Shown in pieces: positions 23,535 to 32,679 of a stretch of DNA of 64,000 nucleotides; positions within the stretch are counted from its first letter, which is position 1, and every line of letters starts with the position of its first letter. The translations under genes were made by a program, and so were the position numbers. Below the pieces are notes generated by a model. It saw only the letters and a program-made list of their open reading frames with translations. It was not told the DNA's origin and made no database searches. The DNA comes from Streptomyces fragilis (GTDB lineage Bacteria; Actinomycetota; Actinomycetes; Streptomycetales; Streptomycetaceae): contig NZ_BEVZ01000001.1 of the NCBI RefSeq assembly GCF_003112515.1, positions 405,940-469,939 on the forward strand. The letters are read 5' to 3'.

Positions 23535-24266
23535 CTACCAGCTGGAGAGGTTCACGTCCTCGCCGGTCACCGTGAGACGCACGCCGTCGTCGCCCGGGTG
23601 GACCGAGGCGAGCCGCAGGCCGGGCGGCAGCTCGGACAGCGCCTGGTCGAAGTCGGTCACCGACCGCACCGCCTCCTCGGGCACCTTCACGCCGAGGTCC
23701 GGCAGCGAGGCGGCGCGCACGCGCAGCTTCCCGTCCTCCACCGCGACCTTCCCGAGCACGTTCAGCGCCGGCAGCTCCTGCCCGAACAGGGCCGGCTGCA
23801 CCTTGACCTTGATCCGCCCCTCGCCGCCGCCGGAGAGCCCCACGACCGCCGCGGTCAGCCCGGGGGCGACCCTCTGCGGCTCGGTGCGGGTGGCCTTCAG
23901 CAGCTCGTCGTAGCGGACGAGCAGGTCGCCCTCGACCCGCGCCGCCCTCGACGGCGTCAGGTCGCCGTCCAGGCGGACGCCGCGGAGCCGGGCGTCGAGG
24001 TCCTCGACGGTCGTCTCCTTGCCGTCGGTCCCCTCGACCGGGAACTCGGCGATGGACAGCCGCACGTCGTCCAGGTCGCCGTCGGCGAGCTGGGTGAGGA
24101 ACGGGAAGCCCTGGATGGACACCTCGGGGGTGTCCCGCAGTCCCTGCGAGGTCTTCAGCCCCTCGGCCGTCCGGTCCTCGGCGATGCCGACGGCGATCCG
24201 GTCCGCGGCCACCAGCAGTCCGCCGAGCAGCAGCGCCACGACGAGAAGTATTCGAACGGCACGCAC
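23535..24266 (-). CDS. DUF2993 / LmeA-type phospholipid-binding protein
   Basis: 243 aa. An N-terminal hydrophobic anchor or signal (AVRILLVVALLLGGLLVAADR) leads into a long TULIP-like domain: SIQGFPFLTQLADGDLDDVRLSI, then repeated amphipathic strands to the end. LmeA of mycobacteria belongs to this family and is needed for lipomannan elongation in the periplasm. Here a lipid-binding or envelope role is inferred. Stands alone between the sulfur genes and a LacI regulator. Confidence 0.85.
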   Translation of the reverse strand: MRAVRILLVVALLLGGLLVAADRIAVGIAEDRTAEGLKTSQGLRDTPEVSIQGFPFLTQLADGDLDDVRLSIAEFPVEGTDGKETTVEDLDARLRGVRLDGDLTPSRAARVEGDLLVRYDELLKATRTEPQRVAPGLTAAVVGLSGGGEGRIKVKVQPALFGQELPALNVLGKVAVEDGKLRVRAASLPDLGVKVPEEAVRSVTDFDQALSELPPGLRLASVHPGDDGVRLTVTGEDVNLSSW

Positions 24267-24395
24267 CTGCGGGTCTCCCTACCTGGACGGGTCGGCACCT
24301 GGACGGTCGGCGGAGTGCTCGTCTCGACGGTAACGCCGTGGGCCGCTCGGCAGGGGAGCTTGTCGATCAGCTGTGACAAGCCTCGCGTACGCCCC

Positions 24396-25436
24396 TCACG
24401 GCTGCTGCGGGTCCCCGTCGCAGCCGCAGGAGCGCCGGACCACCAGGTGGGCGGGGACGACGCGCAGCCGGTCGTGCCCGTTGCCCGGGAGCCGCACGGT
24501 GTCGTCGAGCACCAGGTCGACCGCCGCGCGGGCCATCGTCTTGCGGTCGGTGGCGACCGTGGTCAGGGGCGGGTCGGTGAGCGCCGCCTCCTTGATGTCG
24601 TCGAAACCGGCCACCGCCAGCTCGCCGGGCACGTCGATCCGCAGCTCGCGGGCGGCGCGCAGCACGCCCACGGCCTGGTCGTCGGTGGAGCAGAAGACGG
24701 CCGGCGGGCGGTCCGGGCCGGAGAGCAGCCCGAGCGCCACCCGGTAGGCGTCGTAGCGGTTGTAGGGGGCCTCGAAGCAGCGGCCCTCGGTGGTCAGGCC
24801 GAAGTCGGCCATGGCCAGGCGCCAGCCCTCGACGTGATCGGAGACCGGGTCGCCGACCTCGGGGGTCTCGGCGGTGCCGCCGATGCAGGCGACGTAGGGG
24901 TGGCCGTGCTCCAGCAGGTGCCGCACCGCCCGGCGGGCGCCGCCGACGTCGTCGGTGACCACCGCGACGTCGTCGATCGCCTCGGGGCGCTCGTGCAGCA
25001 GCACCACCCGGGCGTCCCAGGCCTCGATCTCGGCGGCGGCCTGGTCGTTCAGGGCGTGGCTGACCAGGATCAGGCCGGAGACCCGCATGCCGAGGAAGGC
25101 GCGCAGGTAGTGGACCTCGCGCTCGGCCACGTAGTCGGTGTTGCCGACCAGGACCATCTTTCCGCGCTCGGAGGCCGCCTGCTCCACCGCGTGCGCCATT
25201 TCGCCGAAGAAGGGCTGACGGGCGTCCGGGACGATGAGGCCTATCAGGTCGGTCCGCCGCGAGGCCATGGCCTGGGCGACCCTGTCGGGCCGGTAGCCGA
25301 GTTGCGCGATGGCGGCCAGCACACGTTCGCGGGTGGCCGGGGCGACCGGCCGGGGTCCGTTGTTGATGACGTAGCTGACCACGGCGGTCGAGGTACCCGC
25401 CAGTCGCGCCACGTCGTCCCGAGTCACCTTGGCCAC
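24396..25436 (-). CDS. LacI-family transcriptional regulator
   Basis: 346 aa. The N-terminal DNA-binding part [21 protein letters not shown] and hinge [14 protein letters not shown] are canonical, followed by a periplasmic-binding-protein-like sugar domain ([69 protein letters not shown]). It ends in an unusual CGCDG tail after VVRRS. Probably a repressor of a sugar pathway; no sugar genes are beside it and the effector is unknown. Confidence 0.9.
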   Translation of the reverse strand: MAKVTRDDVARLAGTSTAVVSYVINNGPRPVAPATRERVLAAIAQLGYRPDRVAQAMASRRTDLIGLIVPDARQPFFGEMAHAVEQAASERGKMVLVGNTDYVAEREVHYLRAFLGMRVSGLILVSHALNDQAAAEIEAWDARVVLLHERPEAIDDVAVVTDDVGGARRAVRHLLEHGHPYVACIGGTAETPEVGDPVSDHVEGWRLAMADFGLTTEGRCFEAPYNRYDAYRVALGLLSGPDRPPAVFCSTDDQAVGVLRAARELRIDVPGELAVAGFDDIKEAALTDPPLTTVATDRKTMARAAVDLVLDDTVRLPGNGHDRLRVVPAHLVVRRSCGCDGDPQQP

Positions 25437-25556
25437 GCGCGGAGTCTACGCGTATGGAAACACCTCTGGGCAGGACATCTACGCTTTGCTGTCGACGCCG
25501 GACCCCCTCCTCGGCGGGCCCGGAAGGGTCCGCCGAACGCCCGTGGACCCCTTCCG

Positions 25557-26348
25557 TCAGGCGTCGGCGGCCATTTGGGGGATGCTCTGTCCCGTTTCCG
25601 CCTGCTTCGCGCCCGGACGCGCGCCGCGGGAACCGGTGGCCGCCGGGCCCTTGGCGTCCTCGGCGGGGCGTTCGCCCTTCTCAGGAGTTACGAACCGGTA
25701 GCCCACATTGCGGACGGTTCCGATCAGCGATTCGTGCTCCGGGCCGAGTTTCGCGCGCAGCCGCCGCACGTGGACGTCGACCGTCCGGGTGCCGCCGAAG
25801 TAGTCGTAGCCCCAGACCTCCTGGAGCAGCTGGGCGCGGGTGAAGACCCGGCCGGGGTGCTGGGCGAGGTACTTCAGGAGCTCGAACTCCTTGAAGGTGA
25901 GGTCCAGGACCCTGCCCTTGAGCTTGGCGGAGTAGGTCGCCTCGTCGACGGAGAGGTCACCGTTGCGGATCTCCATCGGCGAGTCGTCGCCGGTGAGCTG
26001 CAGGCGGCCGACGGCGAGCCGCAGGCGGGCCTCCACCTCGGCGGGGCCGGCGGTGTCGAGGAGGACGTCGTCGACGCCCCAGTCGGCGGTGACGGCGGCC
26101 AGGCCGCCCTCCGTGACGATCAGGATCAGCGGACAGCCGGGCCCGGTGGAGCGGAGCAGCTGGCAGAGGCTGCGGACCTGCGGCAGGTCACGACGGCCGT
26201 CGACCAGGATGACGTCGGCACTGGGCACGTTCACCAGCGCGGGACCCTCGGCGGGGGCGACGCGCACGTTGTGGAGCAGCAGGCCGAGGGCGGGCAGCAC
26301 CTCGGTCGAGGGCTGGAGGGCGTTGGTGAGGAGCAGGAGTGAGCTCAT
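25557..26348 (-). CDS. glnR: GlnR, global nitrogen regulator (OmpR type)
   Basis: 263 aa from ATG 26348. The N-terminal receiver ([39 protein letters not shown]) and C-terminal winged helix ([37 protein letters not shown]) match Streptomyces GlnR very closely. GlnR is an orphan, phosphorylation-independent regulator that activates glnA, amtB, glnII and represses gdhA and ureA. The last ~35 residues ([17 protein letters not shown]) form a low-complexity tail. It is divergent from the hydrolase gene, with a 264-bp promoter region between them. Confidence 0.93.
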   Translation of the reverse strand: MSSLLLLTNALQPSTEVLPALGLLLHNVRVAPAEGPALVNVPSADVILVDGRRDLPQVRSLCQLLRSTGPGCPLILIVTEGGLAAVTADWGVDDVLLDTAGPAEVEARLRLAVGRLQLTGDDSPMEIRNGDLSVDEATYSAKLKGRVLDLTFKEFELLKYLAQHPGRVFTRAQLLQEVWGYDYFGGTRTVDVHVRRLRAKLGPEHESLIGTVRNVGYRFVTPEKGERPAEDAKGPAATGSRGARPGAKQAETGQSIPQMAADA

Positions 26349-26612
26349 CGGGTCTCCACACTGTCGGTGGTCCGGTGGTGCACGGCTGGCTTGCCCATAA
26401 CGTCTGGTTCCTCCTGGGTCCCCGCGAGGACGTTTGCGGCACTGCTCTCGGCGCGTGGCGGGCTCCGTCGCCCCGGGGCCCCTCGCCGCACCGCGTCGTG
26501 CTGGAGAAGTCCCGTGCACCTGCGCTTTCAGACTCGTATACAGCTCGCTCTAATGCACGAAAGGACCCGGGGGCTGCGTCGCCCGAGTCCTCTGCCCAGC
26601 AGAATAACCCAC

Positions 26613-27461
26613 ATGAGCACTGGCAGGGCAGGTCAAACAGCTGATTCGGGTGACGTCCCGAAGGCTGAGACAAAGCACCGGTACCCCCGAAGAGCCTTTC
26701 TGCGTACGGCCGACGGGGTGAGCATCGACGCCGCGTACGAGCCGGGAACGGCTGTATACGATCCGCCCGGAGCGGAATCCGATCATCCGGTGATTGTGGT
26801 CGCGCACGGATTCACCGGAGATCTGGACCGGCCCCACGTGCGGCGAATAGCGCGTTCCTTTTCACATTTCGCCGCGGTGATCACTTTCTCCTTCCGGGGC
26901 CACGGCGCGTCCGGCGGGCACTCCACCGTGGGCGACAAGGAGGTCCTCGACCTGGCCGCCGCGGTCGCCTGGGCGAGGGAGCTGGGTCACCGGCGGATCG
27001 CCACGGCCGGCTTCTCCATGGGCGGCTCGGTGGTGGTGCGGCACGCCGCCCTGCCGGACGCCGGCGTGGACGCGGTCGCGACGGTCAGCGGCCCGGCCCG
27101 CTGGTACTACCGGGGGACGGCGGCGATGCGGCGGCTGCACTGGGTGGTGCTGCGGCCGGCCGGGCGGCTGGTCGGGCGGCTCGCGCTGCGCACCCGCATC
27201 CACCACCGGGACTGGGACCCGGTGCCTCCCTCGCCGGTCGAGTCGGCCCCGTTGATCGCGCCCGTCCCGCTGCTGGTGGTGCACGGGGACAGCGACCCCT
27301 ACTTCCCCCTCGACCACCCGCGCTCGCTGGTCGAGGCGGCCGGGGGCCACGCCGAGTTCTGGCTCGAGGAGGGCATGGGCCACGCGGAGAACGCCGTGGA
27401 CGAGGCACTGGCCCGGCGGCTCGGCACCTGGCTGGCCGACGCCGCCCGCCGGGGCCGCTAG
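26613..27461 (+). CDS. Alpha/beta hydrolase
   Basis: 282 aa from ATG 26613; the frame is open further upstream but only this start gives a plausible N-terminus. It has the nucleophile elbow GFSMGGSVVVRHAA, an oxyanion region HGFTGDLDRP, the acid in VVHGDSDPYFPLDH and the base in GMGHAENAVD. A ~40-residue N-terminal region with RRAFLRTADGVSIDAAYEPG precedes the core. An esterase or lipase-like enzyme; substrate unknown. It is followed 43 bp later by a MoaD-like gene. Confidence 0.85.
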   Translation: MSTGRAGQTADSGDVPKAETKHRYPRRAFLRTADGVSIDAAYEPGTAVYDPPGAESDHPVIVVAHGFTGDLDRPHVRRIARSFSHFAAVITFSFRGHGASGGHSTVGDKEVLDLAAAVAWARELGHRRIATAGFSMGGSVVVRHAALPDAGVDAVATVSGPARWYYRGTAAMRRLHWVVLRPAGRLVGRLALRTRIHHRDWDPVPPSPVESAPLIAPVPLLVVHGDSDPYFPLDHPRSLVEAAGGHAEFWLEEGMGHAENAVDEALARRLGTWLADAARRGR

Positions 27462-27504
27462 CCTGACCGTGTTCACACATCAGTTCACTCAGCCGAGGAA
27501 CGGT

Positions 27505-27759
27505 ATGGCACAGGTCACGGTGCGCTACTGGGCCGCCGCCAAGGCCGCGGCCGGCGTCGCCGAGGAGTCCTTCGACGCGGACACCCTCGCCGACGCGCTG
27601 GACGCGGTCCGCACACGGCACCCCGGAGAACTCACCCAGGTACTGCGGCGCTGCTCGTTCCTGATCGACGGCGATCCCGTGGGGACCCGCGGGCACGACA
27701 CCGTACGGCTGGCCCCGGGCGGCACGGTCGAGGTGCTCCCGCCGTTCGCAGGAGGGTGA
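27505..27759 (+). CDS. MoaD/ThiS-family sulfur-carrier protein
   Basis: 84 aa from ATG 27505 (MAQVTVRYWAAAKAAAG). A ubiquitin-like fold ending in PPFAGG, the Gly-Gly tail that is adenylated and thiocarboxylated. MoaD gives sulfur for molybdopterin; it could also serve another thiocarboxylate pathway, since no moaE is adjacent. It is 10 bp from the next gene and probably co-transcribed. Confidence 0.85.
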   Translation: MAQVTVRYWAAAKAAAGVAEESFDADTLADALDAVRTRHPGELTQVLRRCSFLIDGDPVGTRGHDTVRLAPGGTVEVLPPFAGG

Positions 27760-27769
27760 CCCCCACAGC

Positions 27770-29125
27770 ATGAGCAACCAGTACGAGCAGCCGTACCCGG
27801 GGCCGCACGGCCCGGGTGACGGCTACCCGGAGCCGCCGTCGCCGTCGGAGACCACCCAGCAATGGCAGGGCAACACCTGGGACTCCCAGATGCAGCCCCG
27901 CCTCGGCGCCTCGCCGGCCCACGGGCCGCAGGCCGCGCGGGCGGCGTACCCGCCGCCGGCGCAGCCCGGCGCGGCGGTCCCGTACCCGCACTCCAGCGGC
28001 CCGATGCCGGTCGCCGAGGCCCCCGGGACGCACGGCGGCCACGCCCGGTACGACGGCACGCACGCCGCTGCCGCGCGGTACGACGATGCGCAGCACACTG
28101 CCGGGCAGTACGACGGCGCGCACGCCGCTGCCGCGCGGTACGACGGCGCGCAGCGCACTGCCGGGCAGTACGACGGCGCGCGAACCGGCCCGCACGCGCA
28201 CGCCGCGGGCCAGGCCACGGGGCGCGCCGCTGCCCAGGCCCCGCAGGCGGCCGCGCACGCCACCCCCGCGGATCCGCGGGCGGGGCACGGCGCGGCGGCG
28301 GAGCCCGCCGGCGGAGCCCCGGCCGGCGACGACCGGGGCGGCCCGGACCTCGCCGGTTACGGCCCCGCGACCGTCGGCGGCAACGCCCGGGTGACGGACG
28401 CCCAGCGCGCCCGCGCCGAGGGCCGCTCCCCGATCATCGACCCCGGCATCCAGCCCGCCGCGCTGACCGCCGCGCTCTCCCTGCTGCTGGCCGGGGGCGC
28501 GGCCCTCGGCTCCTGGGCGCTGCTGCTCCCGCTGGTCGTGCTGCAGGGCCTGACCGCGGCCGGCTGGTTCCGCCTCAACGGCATGTGGCCCGCCCGCCAG
28601 GGCATCGCCCTCGGCTTCCTCGGCGCGCTGGCCGCCGACGCCGCCGTCCTGGTCGTCGGCCGCGAGCACGGCACCGGCGCGGTCCTCGGCACGCTGGGCG
28701 TGTGGGTGCTGCTCACCCTGGTCCTCCAGCTCCGCAGCCACGCCGAGCCGGACGAGCGGATGTACGGCCTCACCGCCGCCCTCGCCGCCGCCGCACTGGC
28801 CATCCTGGCCACGGGCCACCTCGCCGCCGCCCCGGAGGCGGTGACCACCGGCGGCGTCGCGGTGGCCGCCGCGATCCTGGTCCGTGCCGTCGTGGCCAAG
28901 CCGCCGGTGGCCGGCATGGTCCTCGCGGTCGCCGTGGCGGCCGGTGCCGGCCTGCTCCTGGGCGACGGGACCGAGGGCGCGCTGCTGGGCGCGGTGGCCG
29001 GTCTGTGCGCCGTGGTGGGTCACCGGGTCGCCGCCTACGACTACCCGTCCCGCTTCGTGCACTTCACGGCGGGCGTCGCCCTGCCGCTCGCCCTGGCCGC
29101 CCCCGCGGCGCTCCTGCTGGGCTGA
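27770..29125 (+). CDS. Polytopic membrane protein with low-complexity N-terminal tail
   Basis: 451 aa. The first ~220 residues are Pro/Gln/Gly/Tyr-rich and contain two near-identical 20-residue units (RYDGxHAAAARYDxAQxTAGQ type). From about residue 230 there are eight or more hydrophobic helices (ALTAALSLLLAGGAALG through GVALPLALAAPAALLLG). This layout is common in Streptomyces integral membrane proteins of unknown function. The repeat coincides with DNA copies at about 28055-28185. Probably in the same transcript as moaD. Confidence 0.75.
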   Translation: MSNQYEQPYPGPHGPGDGYPEPPSPSETTQQWQGNTWDSQMQPRLGASPAHGPQAARAAYPPPAQPGAAVPYPHSSGPMPVAEAPGTHGGHARYDGTHAAAARYDDAQHTAGQYDGAHAAAARYDGAQRTAGQYDGARTGPHAHAAGQATGRAAAQAPQAAAHATPADPRAGHGAAAEPAGGAPAGDDRGGPDLAGYGPATVGGNARVTDAQRARAEGRSPIIDPGIQPAALTAALSLLLAGGAALGSWALLLPLVVLQGLTAAGWFRLNGMWPARQGIALGFLGALAADAAVLVVGREHGTGAVLGTLGVWVLLTLVLQLRSHAEPDERMYGLTAALAAAALAILATGHLAAAPEAVTTGGVAVAAAILVRAVVAKPPVAGMVLAVAVAAGAGLLLGDGTEGALLGAVAGLCAVVGHRVAAYDYPSRFVHFTAGVALPLALAAPAALLLG

Positions 29126-29153
29126 GCGGCGGGCCCGCCGCCCGCCCCGCACA

Positions 29154-29194
29154 CGAGAGGGCCGCCCCGTGCAGTGCACGGGGCGGCCCTCTCG
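29154..29194. terminator. Very strong bidirectional terminator hairpin
   Basis: A 20-bp perfect stem (29154-29173 with 29175-29194) beginning CGAGAGGGCCGCCCC, between the membrane-protein gene and the convergent 5'-nucleotidase gene. Confidence 0.85.
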
Positions 29195-29277
29195 TCGTCG
29201 GGTCCTCAGGCCGTCCGGCCCCCAAGCCGTCCGGCCGTCGGCCTCACGTGACGACGGTCCTCACGTGACGACGGTCC

Positions 29278-31056
29278 TCACTTCACGATGGTGATGCGGT
29301 CCGCCGCCGGCGGAGCGATCGGCGACGTGGCGGAGGAGTGCGCGGTCAGGTAGTCCGCGAGCGCCGTCAGGTCGTCGCTGCCGACGAACGGGTCGGTGCC
29401 CTTGGCGAGCGCCGGGAAGTTGTCCCCGCCGCCGGTGAGGAAGTTGTTCATCGCGACCCGGTAGGTGGCCGTGAGGTCCACCGGCAGGCCCTGGATCCGG
29501 ATCGAGTCGGCGACCACGCGGTCGGCGCCGGACTTCGTCATGTCCAGCGTGTAGGTGAGCCCCTCGGAGACCTGCAGGATCTTCGGCGCGGCCGCGTTCT
29601 TGTCGCTCACCTGCTGCTGCAGGGCCGCGACGATGTCCGCGCCCTTGAGGTCGACCAGGTTCACCGTGTTGCCGAACGGCTGGACGTCGAAGGCCTCGCC
29701 GTAGGTGACGACGCCCTCCCCCTCGGTGCCGCGGGGCACGTAGTTGAGCTCGGCACGGATGCCGCCCGGGTTCATCAGGGCGAACGCCGTGGACGGGTCC
29801 ACCGAGCGGGCGTGCTCGAGCTGCGCGTCGGCGATCAGGTCGCCCAGGGGGCTCTCGATGCCGTCCTTGGAGATCTTGGCGCTGACGTGACCGACGGGCC
29901 GGTTGCTCACCGGCTCCGACAGGGCCCTCCAGCGCTTGATCAGCGTGCTGATGTCTTCGGCGGGGTCCTGCTTCCGGCTGACCACGTGGTTGGCCGAGTC
30001 CACCGCGGTGCGCACGATGTCCTTGGTCGCCACGTCGTAGGTCAGCGTGGTGTCCGTGTACAGACGGCCGAAGGCCGCCGCCGAGGTCACCATGCGGGGG
30101 TTGCCCGCGGGGTCGGCGATGTCGCAGACGTACGCGTTGTGGGTGTGACCGGTGACCAGCGCGTCGACCTTGGGGCTGACGTTCTTCGCGATGTCGACGA
30201 TCGGGCCGGAGACGCCGCCGGCCTCCGCGTCGCACAGGTAGTTGTACGCGCCGTTGGCGGGCACGCCGCCCTCGTGGACCAGCGCGACGATGGACTTGAC
30301 GCCCTGCCGGTTCAGCTCGTCGGCGTACTTGTTGATCGTCTCGACCTCGTCGTGGAACTCGAGGCCCTTGACGCCCTCGGCGGTGACGATGCCGGGGGTG
30401 TTCTCCAGCGTGACGCCGATGAAGCCGATCTTGACCGGCCCCTTCTTCCAGACCCAGTACGGGGCCAGGGCGGTCCTGCCGGTCTTCTCGAGGGTCACGT
30501 TGGCGCCCAGGTACGGGAAGTCGGCGCCCTTGAACGGCGTGTCGGTGTAGCAGCCCTCCGTCGGGTGGCAGCCGCCGTCGCGCATGCGCTTCAGCTCGGC
30601 GAGACCCTCGTCGAACTCGTGGTTGCCGACACCGGACACGTCGAGGTCGAGCTCGTTGAGCGCCTCGATGGTCGGCTCGTCGTGGAACAGGCCGGAGAGC
30701 AGCGGGCTGCCGCCGATCAGGTCGCCGGCCGCGGCCGTGACGCTGTAGCGGTGGCCCTCGCGCGCGGTGCGCAGCGAGGCCGCCAGGTACTCGGCGCCGC
30801 CGACGCCCTCGAGGGTCTTGGTCGAGCCGTCGGGCTGAATCTCCGTCAGACGGGCGTTGGACCCCGTCGGGGGCTCCAGGTTGCCGTGCAGGTCGTTGAA
30901 CGAGAGCAGCTGCACGTCGACCGTGCGGGCGCTCGCGGCCCGGGTGGCGTCGGACGCGCCGGCGGGAAGCGCGGCGGTCAGCGCGCCGACGGTGGCCAGC
31001 GCGGCGCCGGTGATCAGAATGCGGTGGGTACGTCGCTGCCGGGTGATCCGCGGCAT
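29278..31056 (-). CDS. Secreted 5'-nucleotidase / UshA-like phosphoesterase
   Basis: 592 aa. A signal peptide (RRTHRILITGAALATVGALTAALPAGASA-type) precedes the calcineurin-like metallophosphatase domain: LLSFNDLHGNLE, AAAGDLIGGSPLLSG, VGNHEFDEG and VTGHTHNAYVC, all metal-binding motifs intact. The C-terminal 5'-nucleotidase domain has SPLGDLIADAQLEHA, MNPGGIRAELNY and TGGGDNFPAL. It would release nucleosides and phosphate from extracellular nucleotides. An exported enzyme fits the phosphate-scavenging genes further right. Confidence 0.9.
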   Translation of the reverse strand: MPRITRQRRTHRILITGAALATVGALTAALPAGASDATRAASARTVDVQLLSFNDLHGNLEPPTGSNARLTEIQPDGSTKTLEGVGGAEYLAASLRTAREGHRYSVTAAAGDLIGGSPLLSGLFHDEPTIEALNELDLDVSGVGNHEFDEGLAELKRMRDGGCHPTEGCYTDTPFKGADFPYLGANVTLEKTGRTALAPYWVWKKGPVKIGFIGVTLENTPGIVTAEGVKGLEFHDEVETINKYADELNRQGVKSIVALVHEGGVPANGAYNYLCDAEAGGVSGPIVDIAKNVSPKVDALVTGHTHNAYVCDIADPAGNPRMVTSAAAFGRLYTDTTLTYDVATKDIVRTAVDSANHVVSRKQDPAEDISTLIKRWRALSEPVSNRPVGHVSAKISKDGIESPLGDLIADAQLEHARSVDPSTAFALMNPGGIRAELNYVPRGTEGEGVVTYGEAFDVQPFGNTVNLVDLKGADIVAALQQQVSDKNAAAPKILQVSEGLTYTLDMTKSGADRVVADSIRIQGLPVDLTATYRVAMNNFLTGGGDNFPALAKGTDPFVGSDDLTALADYLTAHSSATSPIAPPAADRITIVK

Positions 31057-31236
31057 GGTCCCCCCTCTTGAATGAGTAGGTGCACAGTGGGGTGGCTGAG
31101 CGGCAGCTTAGGGTCAACGCGCGTAGCTGCGACAGGGGCCGCGGGTCACATCCTGGTTTCGACCGGCCGGCCCCCGTCGCGCGGACACCGCGCCGCCGGC
31201 CTGTGACGTGGCCGGCGGGCGGCCTAGGCTCGGAGC

Positions 31237-32166
31237 ATGACCAGCCCTCTCAGTCCTCGCCAGATCGACACCCTGGACCGCCTCACCCCCGCTCAGGTCG
31301 ACGCGGTGACCGCCCTGTTGTCGGCCGCCTCGGACGCGGACGGCCAGCACGCCGTGTCCGAACAGGGCCGGCTGCACCTGAGGAGCGGTGAGCCCCGCCC
31401 CGGCATCCTCCACCTGCTGCTGACCGTGGGGGACGACGGCGAACTGGCCGGTTACGCCCAGCTCGACGGCTCCGAGCTCGTCGAGCCGCCCGCCGCCGAG
31501 CTGGTGATCCACCCCGCCCACCGCGGCCGGGGCCACGGCCGCGCGCTGGGCAGCGCCCTGCTCGCCGCCACCGGCAAGCGCCTGCGGGTGTGGGCGCACG
31601 GCGGCCACGCCTCCGCCCGCCACCTCGCGCAGGTCCTCGGCCTCACCCTCTTCCGCGAACTGCGTCAGATGCGCCGCCCGCTGACCGGCCCGAACGCCCC
31701 GGAGCTGCCCGAGCCGGTCCTGCCGCCGGGCGTCACCGTCCGCACCTTCGTGCCCGGCCAGGACGACGCGGCCTGGCTCGCCGTCAACGCCGAGGCCTTC
31801 GCCCACCACCCCGAACAGGGCTCGCTGACCCAGCGCGACCTGGACGACCGCAAGGCCGAGGCCTGGTTCGACCCGGAGGGCTTCTTCCTCGCGGAGAAGG
31901 ACGGCGAACTGGTCGGCTTCCACTGGACCAAGGAGCACGCCGAGGAGGACCTCGGCGAGGTCTACGTGGTCGGGGTGCGCCCCGGCGCCCAGGGCGGCGG
32001 CCTGGGCAAGGCGCTCACCGTCACCGGCCTGCGCCACCTGGCCGCGCGCGGCCGGCCCACCGCGATGCTCTACGTGGACGGCGACAACAAGGCCGCCGTC
32101 ACCGTCTACGAGCGCCTCGGTTTCACCACCCACGAGACGGACCTGATGTACCGCACGGAACTCTGA
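31237..32166 (+). CDS. mshD: Mycothiol synthase
   Basis: 309 aa with two GNAT domains. The N-terminal one is IHPAHRGRGHGRALG; the C-terminal catalytic one has VVGVRPGAQGGGLGKALTVTGLRHL and NKAAVTVYERLGF. MshD acetylates Cys-GlcN-Ins to give mycothiol, the actinobacterial low-molecular-weight thiol. Divergent from the nucleotidase. Confidence 0.92.
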   Translation: MTSPLSPRQIDTLDRLTPAQVDAVTALLSAASDADGQHAVSEQGRLHLRSGEPRPGILHLLLTVGDDGELAGYAQLDGSELVEPPAAELVIHPAHRGRGHGRALGSALLAATGKRLRVWAHGGHASARHLAQVLGLTLFRELRQMRRPLTGPNAPELPEPVLPPGVTVRTFVPGQDDAAWLAVNAEAFAHHPEQGSLTQRDLDDRKAEAWFDPEGFFLAEKDGELVGFHWTKEHAEEDLGEVYVVGVRPGAQGGGLGKALTVTGLRHLAARGRPTAMLYVDGDNKAAVTVYERLGFTTHETDLMYRTEL

Positions 32167-32208
32167 CCGGCGACTGCGTCCCGGTTCCCACCCCGGCGAC
32201 TCCCCCCA

Positions 32209-32234
32209 GGGGGCGGCGACTTGACGCCGCCCCC
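32209..32234 (+). terminator. Rho-independent terminator after mshD
   Basis: GGGGGCGGCG, loop ACTTGA, CGCCGCCCCC then TTCCTT: 10-bp perfect stem and a short T-rich tract. Confidence 0.85.
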
Positions 32235-32248
32235 TTCCTTGCACCACC

Positions 32249-32272
32249 CTTCCACTACTCAATTAGTGAAAG
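32249..32272. promoter_or_regulatory. Operator-like inverted repeat upstream of gntR
   Basis: CTTCCACTA-N6-TAGTGAAAG, mirror-symmetric at eight of nine positions, ending 11 bp before the GTG start of the YtrA-type regulator. Likely the regulator's own site; overlap with the start region would allow tight repression of the ABC operon. Confidence 0.65.
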
Positions 32273-32283
32273 GGTGTTGTCGA

Positions 32284-32679
32284 GTGGTCGAGTACCGCAT
32301 CGACCGGCGCAGCGGCGTCGCCACCTATCTGCAGATCGTCCAGCAGACCAAGCACGCCCTGCGGCTGGGCCTGCTCGAGCCGGGTGACCGGCTGCCCACG
32401 GCCCGCGAGGTCGTGGCGGCCACCGCCATCAATCCGAACACCGTCCTCAAGGCCTACCGCGAACTCGAACGCGAAGGCCTGGTGGAGGCCCGGCGCGGGC
32501 TCGGCACCTTCGTCCGCCGCTCCCTGGGCCCCGCCGCCGCCGACTCGGCCCCGCTGCGCGACGAGCTCGCGGCGTGGGGCCGCAAGGCCAAGGCGTCCGG
32601 CCTGGACCGCGACGACGTGTCCGCGCTCCTCACCTCCGTCCTGGACGACCTCTATCCCATTGGGGGGGATCACCGATGA
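32284..32679 (+). CDS. GntR-family regulator, YtrA subfamily
   Basis: 131 aa from GTG 32284. It has the winged helix YLQIVQQTKHALRLGLLEPGDRLPT and NPNTVLKAYRELEREGLVEAR, then only a short dimerisation tail, as in YtrA-type regulators that control ABC transporters. It is first of five genes with 4-bp overlaps. It probably represses its own operon through the inverted repeat just upstream. An in-frame GTG at 32266 is a weaker alternative start. Confidence 0.9.
   Translation: MVEYRIDRRSGVATYLQIVQQTKHALRLGLLEPGDRLPTAREVVAATAINPNTVLKAYRELEREGLVEARRGLGTFVRRSLGPAAADSAPLRDELAAWGRKAKASGLDRDDVSALLTSVLDDLYPIGGDHR

Noticed and set aside
23067..26342. 1091-aa open frame on the plus strand
   Set aside because: Antisense to DUF2993, LacI and GlnR genes; high-GC third positions create long shadow frames. 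No family motifs and low-complexity composition.
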